Source of the DNA: Pinus tabuliformis
Taxonomy: Eukaryota > Streptophyta > Pinopsida > Pinales > Pinaceae
Length of the DNA stretch: 64,000 bases
NCBI GenBank assembly: GCA_031772625.1
Contig: CM062811.1
Location: forward strand, 643,140,820 to 643,204,819
Direction: 5' to 3'
Shown: one piece after another, positions 35,561 through 47,309 of the stretch
How the letters are laid out: the number at the start of each line of letters is the position of its first letter
How positions within the stretch are numbered: the first letter of the stretch is position 1
Program-made: the position numbers and the translations under genes
Notes under the pieces: generated by a model
What the model was told of the DNA's origin: nothing
The model's input: only the letters and a program-made list of their open reading frames with translations
Database searches by the model: none

Positions 35561-37679
35561 CTCAGACTATGAAATATGTTAAAACATTAATAAACATTAT
35601 AAATGTTATAACAATCCCCTGACCGTTGGAATAAACTGAGATACATACAATAGAAACTGATGACAGACCCTAGACTTGTGATGAACCAAGTTCTAAGTAC
35701 AACAACAGAGACCATTCTATCAACTATGACAAGACAAGTAACATGAACAAACAACATCATATAGATTTAGCAAACTTGGTGTAGCATCAAATGTGTAGTA
35801 TCAAGAATAGGACATCCGAAATGTGGTATCAAAACTAACTCTGACATATAGAGACATAGAGATATAACCGAGACCCTGTATATACTTATGTTGTCCTGCA
35901 AAAACATATGTCAGAGATGATACTCAAAATTCAAATGTAAACACTAATCATACATACCTTGTTGTAGGAGACTTACCCTTGACTGTTGATGTGTGGTCCT
36001 TACTACAGTGATCCTTGAATGCATTCTTTTTCTTGCCTTCTAGGAGCTCAATATTGAATCTGTTGTATCTATGTAATTTCAGATCTCCAGGGTCTAAAAT
36101 TTCGTCCTGTGGTAGCCCTCTGAGTCCTCTTTGCAACCCCACAGGTCTGATCAAGATTGGAATCTTCAAGAAAAAGTTATGCCCAATCTCCCACAATGAC
36201 CTAATTATAGCCTAGTTCAGTAGAGCGAACTTGTACGAAGTGCCACATGTCATTGTTGCGACCTTCGGCCCTGAAAATGCTACTTAACAAACTACAGTCC
36301 GTCCTCTTTTTGTGACTATTTACGAAATTTGAATCTAATGCTCAGAAATAAAGTTATGACGATTTTCCCAATGTCACCTGTTTGACATGGAATTTAGGAG
36401 CCTGCAAAAACCCTAACTTCCTCAGATCATATCTTCGAAAATATAGCGAACCAAGATCTGAAATTCGGTCACGAGGTTTATCCAGATTTGGACTCAAATG
36501 GGTTTTAATTTCATCTTTTGAAGCTTCGCAAAAACCAAACAACACAAACAATAACACAACGACGAAAATAAACAACAAACAACAAATTAAAAGATAACCA
36601 AAAAAAAATAAAAAAAAATTATAGCGAAAATGCCACGATGACATGTTTGAAGCCACAAAATCCCTACACTAGAGGATATGAGAATCATTATTTATATGAA
36701 TGTCTTGAGTTGAGAGGGTCCTCAATAACTGAATGTTGGAGGGATTTTAGGAGCAAAAATATAGTATTAATTATTGACTATTCAATGACCACAACCAATT
36801 ATGAGTGCCATGCCACAACCCCATAGGGTTTTAGCCCACCAACTCAGGTTACTAACTTCAAACGCAAATAAATTTCAAACCGTGAAGAACTGGGAGGCAT
36901 ACCACATATCAACAGAAACATCTCGATGAATAGAATCCATCGAGAAGATCTTTGACGCAAAATAATATGAGTTGTCAAGTCAAAATTCCTTGCAATATCG
37001 AGGTAGCACCTAGTGCTGCTTGGGTTGACATCAATGAGAACCATTGATCAACATATAGTTCAATGCAACTCATTACAATTCATACAGTTCCATACTACAA
37101 CCATCATAGTCATCTATACAATTCTGAAATTTTGATGGAAATTCTCTGAGCTTACAACAACAACCTAGGATTAAAATTGATTACAAAAGTACTCCTTCTA
37201 GTAACTAGGAAAATCATAGATAATAACTCCAAATTGAACAAACTATAGTAACAACGTAAAGAGATAAATTCTCAATGCAAAATGGTTGTAGAGGATCATA
37301 AATAATTCAAGAAAATTATGGATAAAAACCATGAGGCGAAGGGTATAGATTACACAAAACATGGTTAGCTAAAACAAGAATTAATTGATTGTTTCTCAAG
37401 GAAGAGATCACAATAGACATGAGGGAAAATGAAACAAGGCATAGATAAGCTAAAACAAAAGATAACACAAGAGATCAAGAGATAGCTTAGTGTAAGTATG
37501 AAGGATGAAATGTCATTATGCATGGAGAAATTAGAGAAAATCCTCAAAGAAAAAGAACTATTGACCCACACAAATCCTCCAAGTATAACCAATCCATAAT
37601 CGAGTATGTCCCAAAATGGCTTAACAATGATTAATATCAAACAATCATCACCCTATAAAAATCAATCAATTAATATATA
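35561..37679. other. Non-coding LTR/leader-like DNA
   Basis: No protein supported. 36841-36886 resembles 1677-1722, and 36950-37051 resembles 1-99 (shared agttgtcaagtcaaaat and tgcttgggttgacatcaatga), so part of this stretch is a rearranged relative of the gypsy relic at the window start. 37061-37679 is A-rich with no clear features. Confidence 0.35.
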
Positions 37680-39170
37680 AGTACCTAATGAGGGTAAAAC
37701 TAAAGTTATCAAAATATGATGGAGATGAAAAGCAAAGTGTGGTTTGGATTAACAAAGCAGGAGAGTGTTTTGAAATACATAATGTTTATTTCAAGTAAAC
37801 ACTTATAATTAGTACATATAAGGAAGTTTACAACTAGGGTGTGCTCCGTCAAAGAAGATACAAAAACAATTTTTTTAATAGGCTTCAAGGGATGGTAGAA
37901 AAGATGTTTTTGGAAAACGCATAAATATACAACAAAAATATATGTAAAAGAATGCAAACATGGATGGGAGACATTAGCTACACAAGTATTTAACTTATCA
38001 AATGATCAACTACTAAACACTATTCTGTACAAATTAAAGCCACACATAAAGGATGAATTATCAACCATGATATTACAACAATGGAAAAACTTTGACATAT
38101 GGAAAAACACTATAAAAAAATTAGCTAAAAGAGTCCACCCGCAATTATTACAAGGTTTATTCAAGGAAAAAGCTACCCCAAACCACATTTAAGAAGAGGG
38201 AATAATTATAGTTTGGAAGCCCAATGACAAAGGGATGAAAAATGCAAACATTGTGGAGACAAGTGATCACCAAGGCACAAATGCAACAATCAAGTCATAA
38301 ATAGAAAAGAGAAACAAACACCTCCATCAATAACTCCAATGAAATACGAAAATAAGGGAAAATACTTGTTATAGATGTGGTGAGAATTGGGTTCTATATC
38401 ATACAATCACCTATACCACTGCAAAATTATAAATGGAAAGAAAGTAGAGGTACCCACGGAAGAATACAACTTAGATTCTAATGACGATGAAAAATGATAA
38501 GATCTCACTGGCAACAACCACATGCTCTAAGTAGACTCATAAGGAAGAAGAATCAAGGGTTGTTAAGAAAGTTATATGACAAAAGAAAGTTCAATAATCT
38601 ATAGTAACTTAGTAAGATATATTCCACCTCATCTATTGAACAATGTTAATAGTTAGACCATTCAAGATGAAAAGCCACAATACTGCCGGCAACAATTAGA
38701 AGAAAAATGAAACCTATGGCATTAAAGCTCAAGAGAAGAATAAAAAATAAAAATATCACGTAGACTTTTGAAACACACCCAATTTTGTAGGTATCAATTT
38801 CGAAACAACTAAACTATTTTGTATACCTTATGAGGGATCTCAATGTTACTACCATTTATGATCAACAAGTCAAAGGAACAAGGAGATTCCCTAAGTTTTT
38901 GTATAGGTACAATGCTTGGAACTAGAAAATGGATGTTACACTCTTACCACTTAGTGGGATGGACATAATGTTTGGAGCAGAATGATTAATGCAATTGGGT
39001 ATAGATATAAGAAACCTCAAAAACAAATTATGGAATTCAAATGGAAATAGAAGAATTGCAAATTATATGGATTATGAAGCCTACATCATCTACTCAAAGA
39101 ACTCACAAATATTTATAAACAAATCCAAAATAAAAATGACCCTCCACCATGGAAGATGAAATCATCCCAA
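37680..39170 (+). pseudogene. Ty3/gypsy gag-protease relic
   Basis: Plus-strand pieces in shifting frames: capsid remnants (about 37700-38170), a nucleocapsid knuckle KCKHCGDK-SPRHKC (about 38250-38295), a second related knuckle piece (CYRCGENW, about 38367), an acidic linker (EEYNLDSNDDEK), then protease C-terminal motifs MFGAE and MQLGIDIRN near 38970-39020. This is the typical order of a plant gypsy gag-protease. Very heavily decayed; no RT follows. Confidence 0.6.
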
Positions 39171-39945
39171 ATTACTTTGAGGGCTAAGCATTTCTAAAGG
39201 AAAAAACAATATTAAAATATAAAAATAAACATATATACCAAAACTATACAACTTTAAATATTAATATCATTATGAAAATGAGTAGTCTTATGTGCAAGGT
39301 CACCTTGAGATTTACAAATTGCCAAGGCCATTGTCACACTAATCATCTAAATATTCACATTATATACATTTATATTTCATCAATTATTCATTCAATATTA
39401 GAAATGGAATATTTTCAGCTTTTATGCTCCACTTGTCAATCGTGTCCCTATTTCTCATTAATTTGTCAATGTTATTTAGGAAACATCTCTGCAACGTTTC
39501 ACATCTCCTTGTAACTCATCCTTGCTAACCAGTTGGAGTTGGTTTTTCTCATCACAAAATCCACTTTATTAATTTGGTTTATATATAAGGGTTTGAAATC
39601 AATGTTTTTTTCTAAAGGTAAATTTTCAAAGAAAAAATTAAATATGGTCAATAAAACAAAAACAAAAGGACATGATGTTGGGAAAAACCATATAGAATAA
39701 TCACATGTGGGCAACAAGAAGTCAATGTATGAGTTTGTATAACAAATTTTGCCAGGATGGATGCAACATCTAGTCCAATAGCTATTTGAAATTGTATGAA
39801 CGTACAACTTAATTATCATATGGCATTGCTAGCAAACACAGTGCAAACAACATAATTTTTGGGATGGTAGTTTACTATATGATATATTGCAATGTATAGA
39901 TCATACAACAAGAAGACGAATTAATTGGCAATTGGGCATAAAACA
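39171..39945. other. Non-coding stretch
   Basis: AT-rich, no recognisable protein in either strand. Open frames at 39272 and 39499 lack any motif and have a composition like the flanks. Confidence 0.3.
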
Positions 39946-40122
39946 ACATAGTAAGATGACAATGGTCCATGGGGTCTTGGATAGACAGTGATCGGGTGCT
40001 CTGTTAAGGCACTCCTTGATGTGAAGTCACCGGTTTCCCTACCCCGATCGGGGTGATATATTGGATATGATGAAGATGTAGTCCTACCAAGCTTTAAAAA
40101 AAAACATAGTAAGATGACAATG
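39946..40122 (+). mobile_element. SINE with 19 bp target duplication
   Basis: acatagtaagatgacaatg occurs at 39946-39964 and again at 40104-40122, flanking a 139 bp body that ends in nine A residues. The head (agacagtgatcgggtgctc, then gttaaggcactcc) resembles the SINE at 11730-11945. The B box of this copy is damaged, but the partial copy starting at about 41626 keeps GGTTCAATTCC (41648-41658). Long target duplication, A tail and tRNA-like head together identify a SINE. Confidence 0.85.
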
Positions 40123-41350
40123 ACCATTGTAGTAAATTGCATATGGTAGATGTGTATGGAATGACAACATGTGAGTATAGACTATATGAACCATTGCTAG
40201 AGGTATTTCTAACCTACAGTTGAATAAAAGCCTGGTGTAATACCAAATGGAATAAAAAAACTATGTTTTTTCCATATTGATTGAGTATTTCTACAATCTA
40301 TAAGATAGAATATTGAATAAAAAATTAATAATATGAATTTTGTGATGTTATGATGAACCTCATGATGATATACATATATGGTAAACTTGTGGCCTTTAAC
40401 CTTCCATTAACCTAATTATTGTTATTGTCACAATGTCTCAAATCAATTCATTGTAACATTGTCATTCCTAAAATATTCCCTTGGTGGCTTATGTATGGCA
40501 CCTTGAAATGTTTTAATTATTTACCCACAGATCTTTCGTCCACTTTCAATAGCCAATACACTACTTTATCTAGTGATTTCACATTACTAAACCATAATGA
40601 CATGAGATCCAATCTTCTTGTATCATTGAAACAAGGGTCCAATAGATCTTTCTTGAATTATCTTAAATGATTATGTAAAAACATCTACTCTCATAAAACT
40701 TCAATTCAGTTTAGCTAGTTCTTTGTTATCTTTACACATTAGTTGAAGCCTCATACATATCTAGAGATGTTGACTTAATGACCACTTTCCTAAGAAGATA
40801 TAATAAAAAAAATGTCTCAAATACAAGTCAAAGAAGATTTGGGTTGGCATGGTTAATCATGATATATAGAATCCCATTGCACTTGTGGATCATAACTTCA
40901 ACCTTGTCAACAATAATCCTATTTAGACTAACAATGTTAAAAAATAAAACACACTTCGTATATAAATTTCTATGGAGAAGAAGGTACCAAAGAAAAACTA
41001 CAAAAATCTTCTCGTAATGATCCCCTTCAAAATTCTACAATTTCTATTAAGTCTTAGTTCCTAATGATGTGACTTGTGGCAAAACCTTGGTTCTTAAATA
41101 TGTGAGTTATGTCTCATAACAAGAAAAAAACATAGAAAATTTTCAAACAAACAAAACCCTCCCATCAACGCATCCTAATGAGAAAATTTAACTTTAAATT
41201 AATCCTATTCTAAATCATTACAAGTAAATCCCCTCAAATAATTATAACTAAATCCCCTCAACCCTTCAGACTTCAAACTCTAAAGGCACATGTATACTAA
41301 ACAAGTAAATCCCCACCACCCTTCAGACCTCAAACTCTAAACGCACATAT

Positions 41351-41555
41351 ATAATAATAATAATAATATCCATTTTTTAGGTCACAACCAAGCCAAACAC
41401 CGAATTGGTGTATGAGACCCCCTTGTTTGTGGGACAAGGGACCCACCTCCACGTAGCGATTTGACTGCTAAGTCTACAAAGGCATACATAGTCTACCCCC
41501 CTCTGGTTTTGAACCTGTGATCTCTTAGGAGGAAACACATGCTCTTAACTAATAT
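41351..41555 (-). mobile_element. tRNA-derived SINE with (ATT)n tail, inserted in copy A
   Basis: Absent from the matching site of copy B, which supports insertion after the duplication. On the minus strand the head has ATTAGTTAAGAGCA (A-box region, complement near 41540-41553) and B box GGTTCAAAACC (complement of 41505-41515). The 3' end is (att)n, complement of 41351-41366. The target duplication is hidden in flanking atatat. Confidence 0.75.
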
Positions 41556-42913
41556 ACTAACCAAGCAAAATGTTATTGGCACGATTAGTATACAACATGG
41601 CTCGCTAACACAAAAAAACAATTAGTCTTCCTTGATGTGAAGTCACTGGTTCAATTCCCTGCCCTGAAAGGGGTGATATATTGGACATGATGAAGATGTA
41701 GTCCTACCAAGCTTACAAAAAAAAACATAGTAAGATGACAATGACCATTGTAGTAAAGTGCATATGGTAGATGTTTATGGAACAACAACATGTGAGTATA
41801 GACTATATGAACCATTGCTAGAGGTATTTCTAACCTACAATTGAATAAAAGCCTGGTATAATACCAAATGGAATAAAAATATCGTGTTTTTTTCCATATT
41901 GATTGAGTATTTTTACAATCTATAAGATAGAATATTGAATATTGGCCTTTAACCTTCCATTAACCTAATTATTGTTATTGTTATAATGTCTCAAATCAAT
42001 TCATTATAACAATGTCATTCCTAAAATCTTCCCTTAGTGGCTTATGTATGGCACCTTGAAATGTTTTAATCATTTACCCCACGGAGCTTTTGTCCACTTT
42101 CAATAGCCAATACACTACTTTATCTAGTAATTTCACATTACTAAACCATAATGACATCAGATCCAATCTTCTTGTATCATTGAAACAAGGGTCCAATAGA
42201 TCTCTCTTGAATTATCTTGAATGATTATGTAAAAACATCTACTCTCGTAAAACTTCAATTCATTTTAGCTAGTTCTTTGATATCTTTACACATTAATTGA
42301 AGCCTCATACATATCTAGAGATGTTGACTTAATGACCACTTTCCTGAGAAGATATAATAAAAAAATGTCTCAAATACAAGTCAAAGAAGATTTGGGTTGG
42401 CATGGTTAATCATGCTTTATAGAATCCCATTGCACTTGTGGATCATAACTTCAACCTTGTCAGCAATAATCCTATTTAGACTAACAATGTTAAAAAATAA
42501 AACACACTTTGTATATAAATTGCTATGGAGAAGAAGTACCAAAGAAAAACTACAAAATTCATCCCATAATGATCCTTCAAAATTCTACAATTTCTATTAA
42601 GTCTTAGTTCCTAATGATGTGACTTTGGCAAAACCTTGGTTCTTAAATATGTGACTTATGTCTCATAACAAGGGAAAAAAAAAAAAAAAAAATTTCAAAC
42701 AAACAAAACTCTCCCATCAACACATCCTAATGAAAAAATTTAAATTTAAATTTAAGTTAATCCTATTCTAAATCATTACAAATAAATCCCCTCAAATAAT
42801 TATAACTAAATCCCCTCAACCCTTCAGACCTCAAACTCTAAAGGCACATGTATACTAAACAAGTAAATCCCCACCACCCTTTAGACCTCAAACTCTAAAG
42901 GCACATATATACT

Positions 42914-43089
42914 TGTCAGACCAGGCAGTAACTCCTCAACCAAAATTGATTCGTGTGTTTATTCCTTCAGGGTGGCCTTATTATATACACGAGGGAGAGA
43001 CTATTCACTTCATCTCCTGATGACTATTCACATTACTTATTTATTTATTTACATTATGTTCACCCAATCTTGATGATTAGGTGTCAACA
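42914..43089 (-). repeat. 3' LTR of the copia element
   Basis: 176 bp, direct copy of 48426-48601. A ttatatac motif lies at about 42980-42990. Confidence 0.95.
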
Positions 43090-43102
43090 TTCCCCCCTTT
43101 AA
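43090..43102 (-). other. Polypurine tract
   Basis: The minus strand reads aaaggggggaa immediately before the 3' LTR, the expected site for plus-strand DNA priming. Confidence 0.85.
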
Positions 43103-44709
43103 TCTGAAGGGATGTTGGTGAGTCCAAGCATCATTCTGAATCGTTCAAACTTTTTTCTTCCAAGCGCTTTGGTGAAGATGTCTACAATTTGCTCATTAGT
43201 GGAACAATGATGGAGATGGATTGTTTTGGCCTCAACATGATGTCGAATTAGATGATATTTAATATTGATGTGCTTCGTTCGATCATGGAACTTTGGGTTC
43301 TTGGCCAACTTTGTTGCAGAGGTATTGTCAATCATGAGTGGAGTTGATTGTACTTGTTTTACCTGCAAATCTTCAAGAATTTTCCTGAGCCACACAATTT
43401 ATTTTGCTGCTTCAGCTGCTACCACGTATTCTGCTTCTGTTGTGGAATCTGTTGGAACTGATTGTTTGCGTGATCTCCAGGAGACAGCTCCTGATCCAAG
43501 ACTCATAGCATATCCTGAAGTAGATACCCCAGTTTCTTTGTCTCCATCAAAGTCTAAATCAGAGTATCCAATCAAGCTGAAGTCGTCCACTTGTGTATAC
43601 TTGATTCCAAAGTCTTGAGTTCCCTTCAAGTACCTTAGAACTCTTTTTGCAGCAGACCAATGTCCCTCACAAGGCTTTTGCATAAACCTGGAGATGATTC
43701 CAACAGCAAACGAAATGTCTGGTCTAGTAGTAGTTAGGTAGTTGAGACTTCCTACAAGCTGTCTATACTTTGTTGCATCCTCAAATTCTTTTCCTTCAAT
43801 AGATGTGAGTTTTAAGTTTTGTTCCATTGGAGTAGTAAGAGGATTGCATTTTGCCATGCCAAACATGTTCAACAGATCTCCAATGTATTTCTTTTGAGAA
43901 AGAAATATGGACTTCGGATGTTGGGTTACTTCAATGCCAAGATAGTAATGAACATAGCCCAAATCAGTCATTTCAAAACTTTTCCCCAATTCCTTCTTTA
44001 TGGATGCAATGTAGCTTTCATTGTTCCCTGTCATCAAAAGATCATCTACATAAACCACAAGATATACAATTGTTTTTCCAACTTTCTTGACAAATAAAGT
44101 TGCATCATCAAGATCATAATGTTTGAAATTGAGTTTCAGAAGATGCTCAGTTAGTTTTTCATACCAAGCTCGCGGTGCATGTTTGAGGCCATTCAAGGAC
44201 TTCACCAGTTTGCATACTTTATGTTCATGTTCTTTCACAGCAAATCCTTCAGGCTGGAACATAAAAACATTCTCTTTTAGATCTCCATTCAAGAAAGCAA
44301 TTTTTACATCCATTTAATGGACTTTCCAACCATTCTGAGCTGCTAGGGAAAAGAGTGTCTGGATGGTAGCCCATTTTGCTGTGGGGGCAAAAGTCTCCTC
44401 ATAATCGACCCCTTCCTTCTGTGCAAAAACTTTTTCCACAAGCCTAGCTTTGTGCTTGTCAAGTGAGCCATCAGCTTTATACTTGTTCTTGTAGACCCAC
44501 TTGCAGCCAATTGGTTTGGTTCCTAATGGAGGATCAACCAACTTCCAAGTGTCGTTATTTATGAGGGCATCGTACTCCTTTTGCATTGCTTCTTTCCATT
44601 CATCATGAGAAGCAGCTTCTTTGAAGGAAGTTGGTTCAAAATCTGTAGACAAGTTCAATTCACAATCATAAGAAACATCCATATCAACAGGTGAATTAGA
44701 GTCATCCAC
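43099..44709 (-). pseudogene. Copia reverse transcriptase and RNase H
   Basis: A single frame from 44709 to 43099 with only two stops, TAA at 44314-44316 and TAA at 43396-43398. RT (RVT_2) motifs: EWKEAMQKEYDALINNDTWK, GCKWVYKNKYKADGS, MDVKIAFLNGDL, KSLNGLKHAPRAWYEKL, the catalytic YVDDLLMTG and LSQKKYIGDLL. RNase H motifs: STSGYAMSLGSGAVSW, TEAEYVVAAEAAK, IDNTSATKLAKNPKFHDRTK and HHVEAKTIHLHHCSTNEQ. Usual length for this domain pair. Both stops are consistent with C-to-T change of a glutamine codon or G-to-T change of a glutamate codon. Makes element cDNA in the cytoplasmic particle. Confidence 0.93.
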
Positions 44710-44829
44710 ATCACCTCCATTTTGCTGGTTTGAATTTCTAGTTCCTGTCTTTCCAATCTCATCAGGATGAACACTTTCAAGTGTCTTTGCCAGCCACTTT
44801 GGGGGACCTTTCTCAGATGGTCCAGGCTA

Positions 44830-45978
44830 CTCCGTTGATTGAGTTGGGACTGAATCAAGATTGAGTCTCCCAATTCTATCAATCACATCACTTAAAGCAT
44901 CATCTGTTGTTGGAGTTTCATGCGGGGGAGAGTGTTCCTCAGAAGAAGATTCCACATGTTGATCTAGTATAGGAATCCCCCCTTCAAGATGTGGAATCTG
45001 ATTATCAGATTCTTGAAATGATTTTTCTTTTGTGAATCTATCCAAGCGATCAAGTTGTCGCTCAACAACATTGTCTGTTTTGGATGATTCAAGAAAAATT
45101 ACATCTCTAGATACAACAAACTTTTTATTTACTTCATCATAGATACGGTATGCTTTGGAGGTGTTTGAATACCCCAGGAAGATACGCTTACGACTTCTAG
45201 CACCAAGTTTGTTTCTATGTACCCTTGGTATCAAGGCATAACAGGTGGAACCAAAGACCCTGAGATGCTTTACCAAAGGAACATGTCCATACCGCATTTC
45301 ATATGAAGTCTTGTTTCTAATAGCATTAGATGGACATCTATTCTTTATATATGCAACATATAGAATAGCATCAGTCCAAAACATTATCTTTACATTTTTG
45401 AAGAAGAGCATGGATCGTACCATATTTAAGATTATCCTATTCATTCTTTCAGCTACACCATTCAGTTGGGGATTATAAGGCATAGTTGTTTGATGTTTGA
45501 TCCCATGTTGGCGAAGATAGTTTTCAAATTCATTTGATTTGTATTCTTTTCCATTATCAGTGCGAATAGACCCAATATGAGATTGTGCATCATTTTCAAT
45601 CCATTTATGAAAATTCTTGAATGTTTGAAAAGCATCAAATTTGTTCTTCAATAAATAAACCCAACACATTCTGGTGTAGTCATCAATAAATGTCATCATA
45701 TATTTATTTCCATTTGCAGAAGGAACAGGCATTGGACCACATAAATCTGAATGAACGAGTTCAAGTTTTCTATGTGCTCTTGAATGTGAATCATGAAAAG
45801 ACTATTTGCTATGCTTTCCTAGAATGCAAGCATCACATTGCTTAAGTTTCCTAGGAATTGTAGGCAAACCAGCAACACCATTTTTCTTCAACAAGTGGAG
45901 GCTGTCATAGTTCAAATGTCCAAATCTAGCATGCCATAAAAAACTTGATGGAAGTATACCTTCTTCATGATGAAAATT
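44830..45978 (-). pseudogene. Copia integrase
   Basis: Same frame as RT. The N-terminal HHCC zinc-binding motif is present at about 45900-45815 (WHARFGHLNYDSLHLLKKN, then CDACILGKHSK). A TAG at 45802-45804 follows. The DDE core has LVHSDLCGPMP, SIRTDNGKEYKSNEFENYL and NPQLNGVAERMNR, so all three acidic residues are kept. The C-terminal GKX domain reads FGSTCYALIPRVHRNKL and RSRKRIFLGYS. The frame ends with TAG at 44827-44829, after which coding continues into RT. Integrase inserts the cDNA into the genome; the 5 bp target duplication fits. Confidence 0.92.
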
Positions 45979-46600
45979 TTATGAGAAATGTTGTGCACGA
46001 GCAGAGGTTCCTTGCAGCTTGAGAAGCCTTTCTTCTTCTATTCCCCTCACGACAAGTGAATGTTCAGATGCTTTTCTTACCTCAAGCTTGCCATCAAACA
46101 TATGAATGGAGTGACCTTGCTGGCGGATGTGGACCAAGGACAGCAAGTTTCTCTTGAGTTGTCGGAGATATAGAACATGATGAAGAAGAAAGTCTGGAAG
46201 ACCAGGCAGTTTAAGCTTGATTTTGCCAAGCCCTGATGGCTTGATTTTTGATTGGTCTGCAAAGTATACTGCTCCATCAACATTGTCAGTAAATTCTTCA
46301 AAAAAATCTTTTCTATGAGTCATGTGGCAAGTTGCTCCCGAATCACGCAACCAATCATTTTTCCAAGAAGCAAGTGAAGCATTAAATAAATCTTCATTTA
46401 CTCCAATGTTACATTGTGCCACAACATAGTGAGCGGATTCAGGTGCTTTACCTTTGTCTGTATCATTAGTTTTACCTTTCTGTTGGTTTCTTTGCTACTC
46501 AATTTTGTCCCATGGTAGCTTGCATGTAGAGGCATCATGTGATCCATTTCTTTTGCAGCGTATGAAGTGCAAATCTTCCTTTTCTCCTTGAGAGTGTCTG
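45979..46600 (-). pseudogene. Copia protease and gag C-terminal knuckle
   Basis: The frame includes a damaged knuckle (RCKRNGSHDASTC, first Cys replaced by Phe) at about 46575-46535, a TAG at 46495-46497, then the protease with an intact active site, WLRDSGATCHMTHRKDFF (about 46350-46300), and the pre-integrase region LYLRQLKRNLLSL. It ends with a stop at 45979-45981 in front of the HHCC motif. Protease processes the polyprotein. Confidence 0.88.
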
Positions 46601-47309
46601 CCCCCCTGCCTCTGAAATATCTTCCTCTTCCTCTTCGACCACCTCTTCCTCTTGAAGAATCTTAAGCAGGATGCTTTTCTTTATGAGCAAGGCACACAGC
46701 CTCTTCAGAAGATTCAGGGGCTGTCTTCTTTCCAAAAGCTTTCTCTCTTTCAGCAAACTTTTTCACAAGAGAGTCAAAGGTGATATCTTTGAGATTTCCA
46801 TTTGCTTGCAATGACTCAAGATAATTGGAGTAAGTAGGATAAAGTGCCTTGAGAAAAGTGATAAGAGGAATATCCAATTCAACCTTAGTGGATTCAATAT
46901 CATGCATTATAAACTTGACTTCATATGCAAGAGCAAGAGGATCATTATTTTGCAGTTCAAGAGTGAAGAGTTTAATCATGAGTTGAACAACTTCAAGTGC
47001 AGAATGTGAGTCATAGAGTTCTTTCAGCTTTTGTAAGGCTTCAAAGGCAGTTGAAAATGACGAAATATGGCGACTCACCTCTTCATTTACAGATGCTGCA
47101 ATTAATGCATAAGCTTTGTTGTTCTTGTTTTCCCAAATGACGAGCTCTTTGTCTGAGGTAGGCTGTTTTGGTTCATTGTCCCCGTCTCCGACACACACTC
47201 CTTTTCACAACTCATTGAAAATGAGGGTGTGTTTTATCATCCGAGACCACTCAGGATAGTTCTCCTTGCCAGTGAGAACTATTCCCACAATAGATATGAT
47301 TGAATGCAT
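46601..47309 (-). pseudogene. Copia gag (UBN2 type)
   Basis: Start ATG at 47309 (MHSIISIVGIVLTGKENYPE), TGA at 47205-47207, then a long open stretch containing KNNKAYALIAASVNEEVSRH and LKALYPTYSNYLESLQANGN. A TAA lies at 46662-46664, followed in the same frame by an Arg/Gly-rich segment (SSRGRGGRRGRGR). The frame then shifts by one base at a run of six C (46601-46606) into the protease frame. The shift may be a one-base loss in the homopolymer, a natural frameshift, or an assembly error. Confidence 0.88.

Noticed and set aside
40778..41017. Frame conserved between duplication copies A and B (also 42397-42600)
   Set aside because: Conservation follows from the recent duplication; copy B has frame-changing differences and no motif is recognisable.
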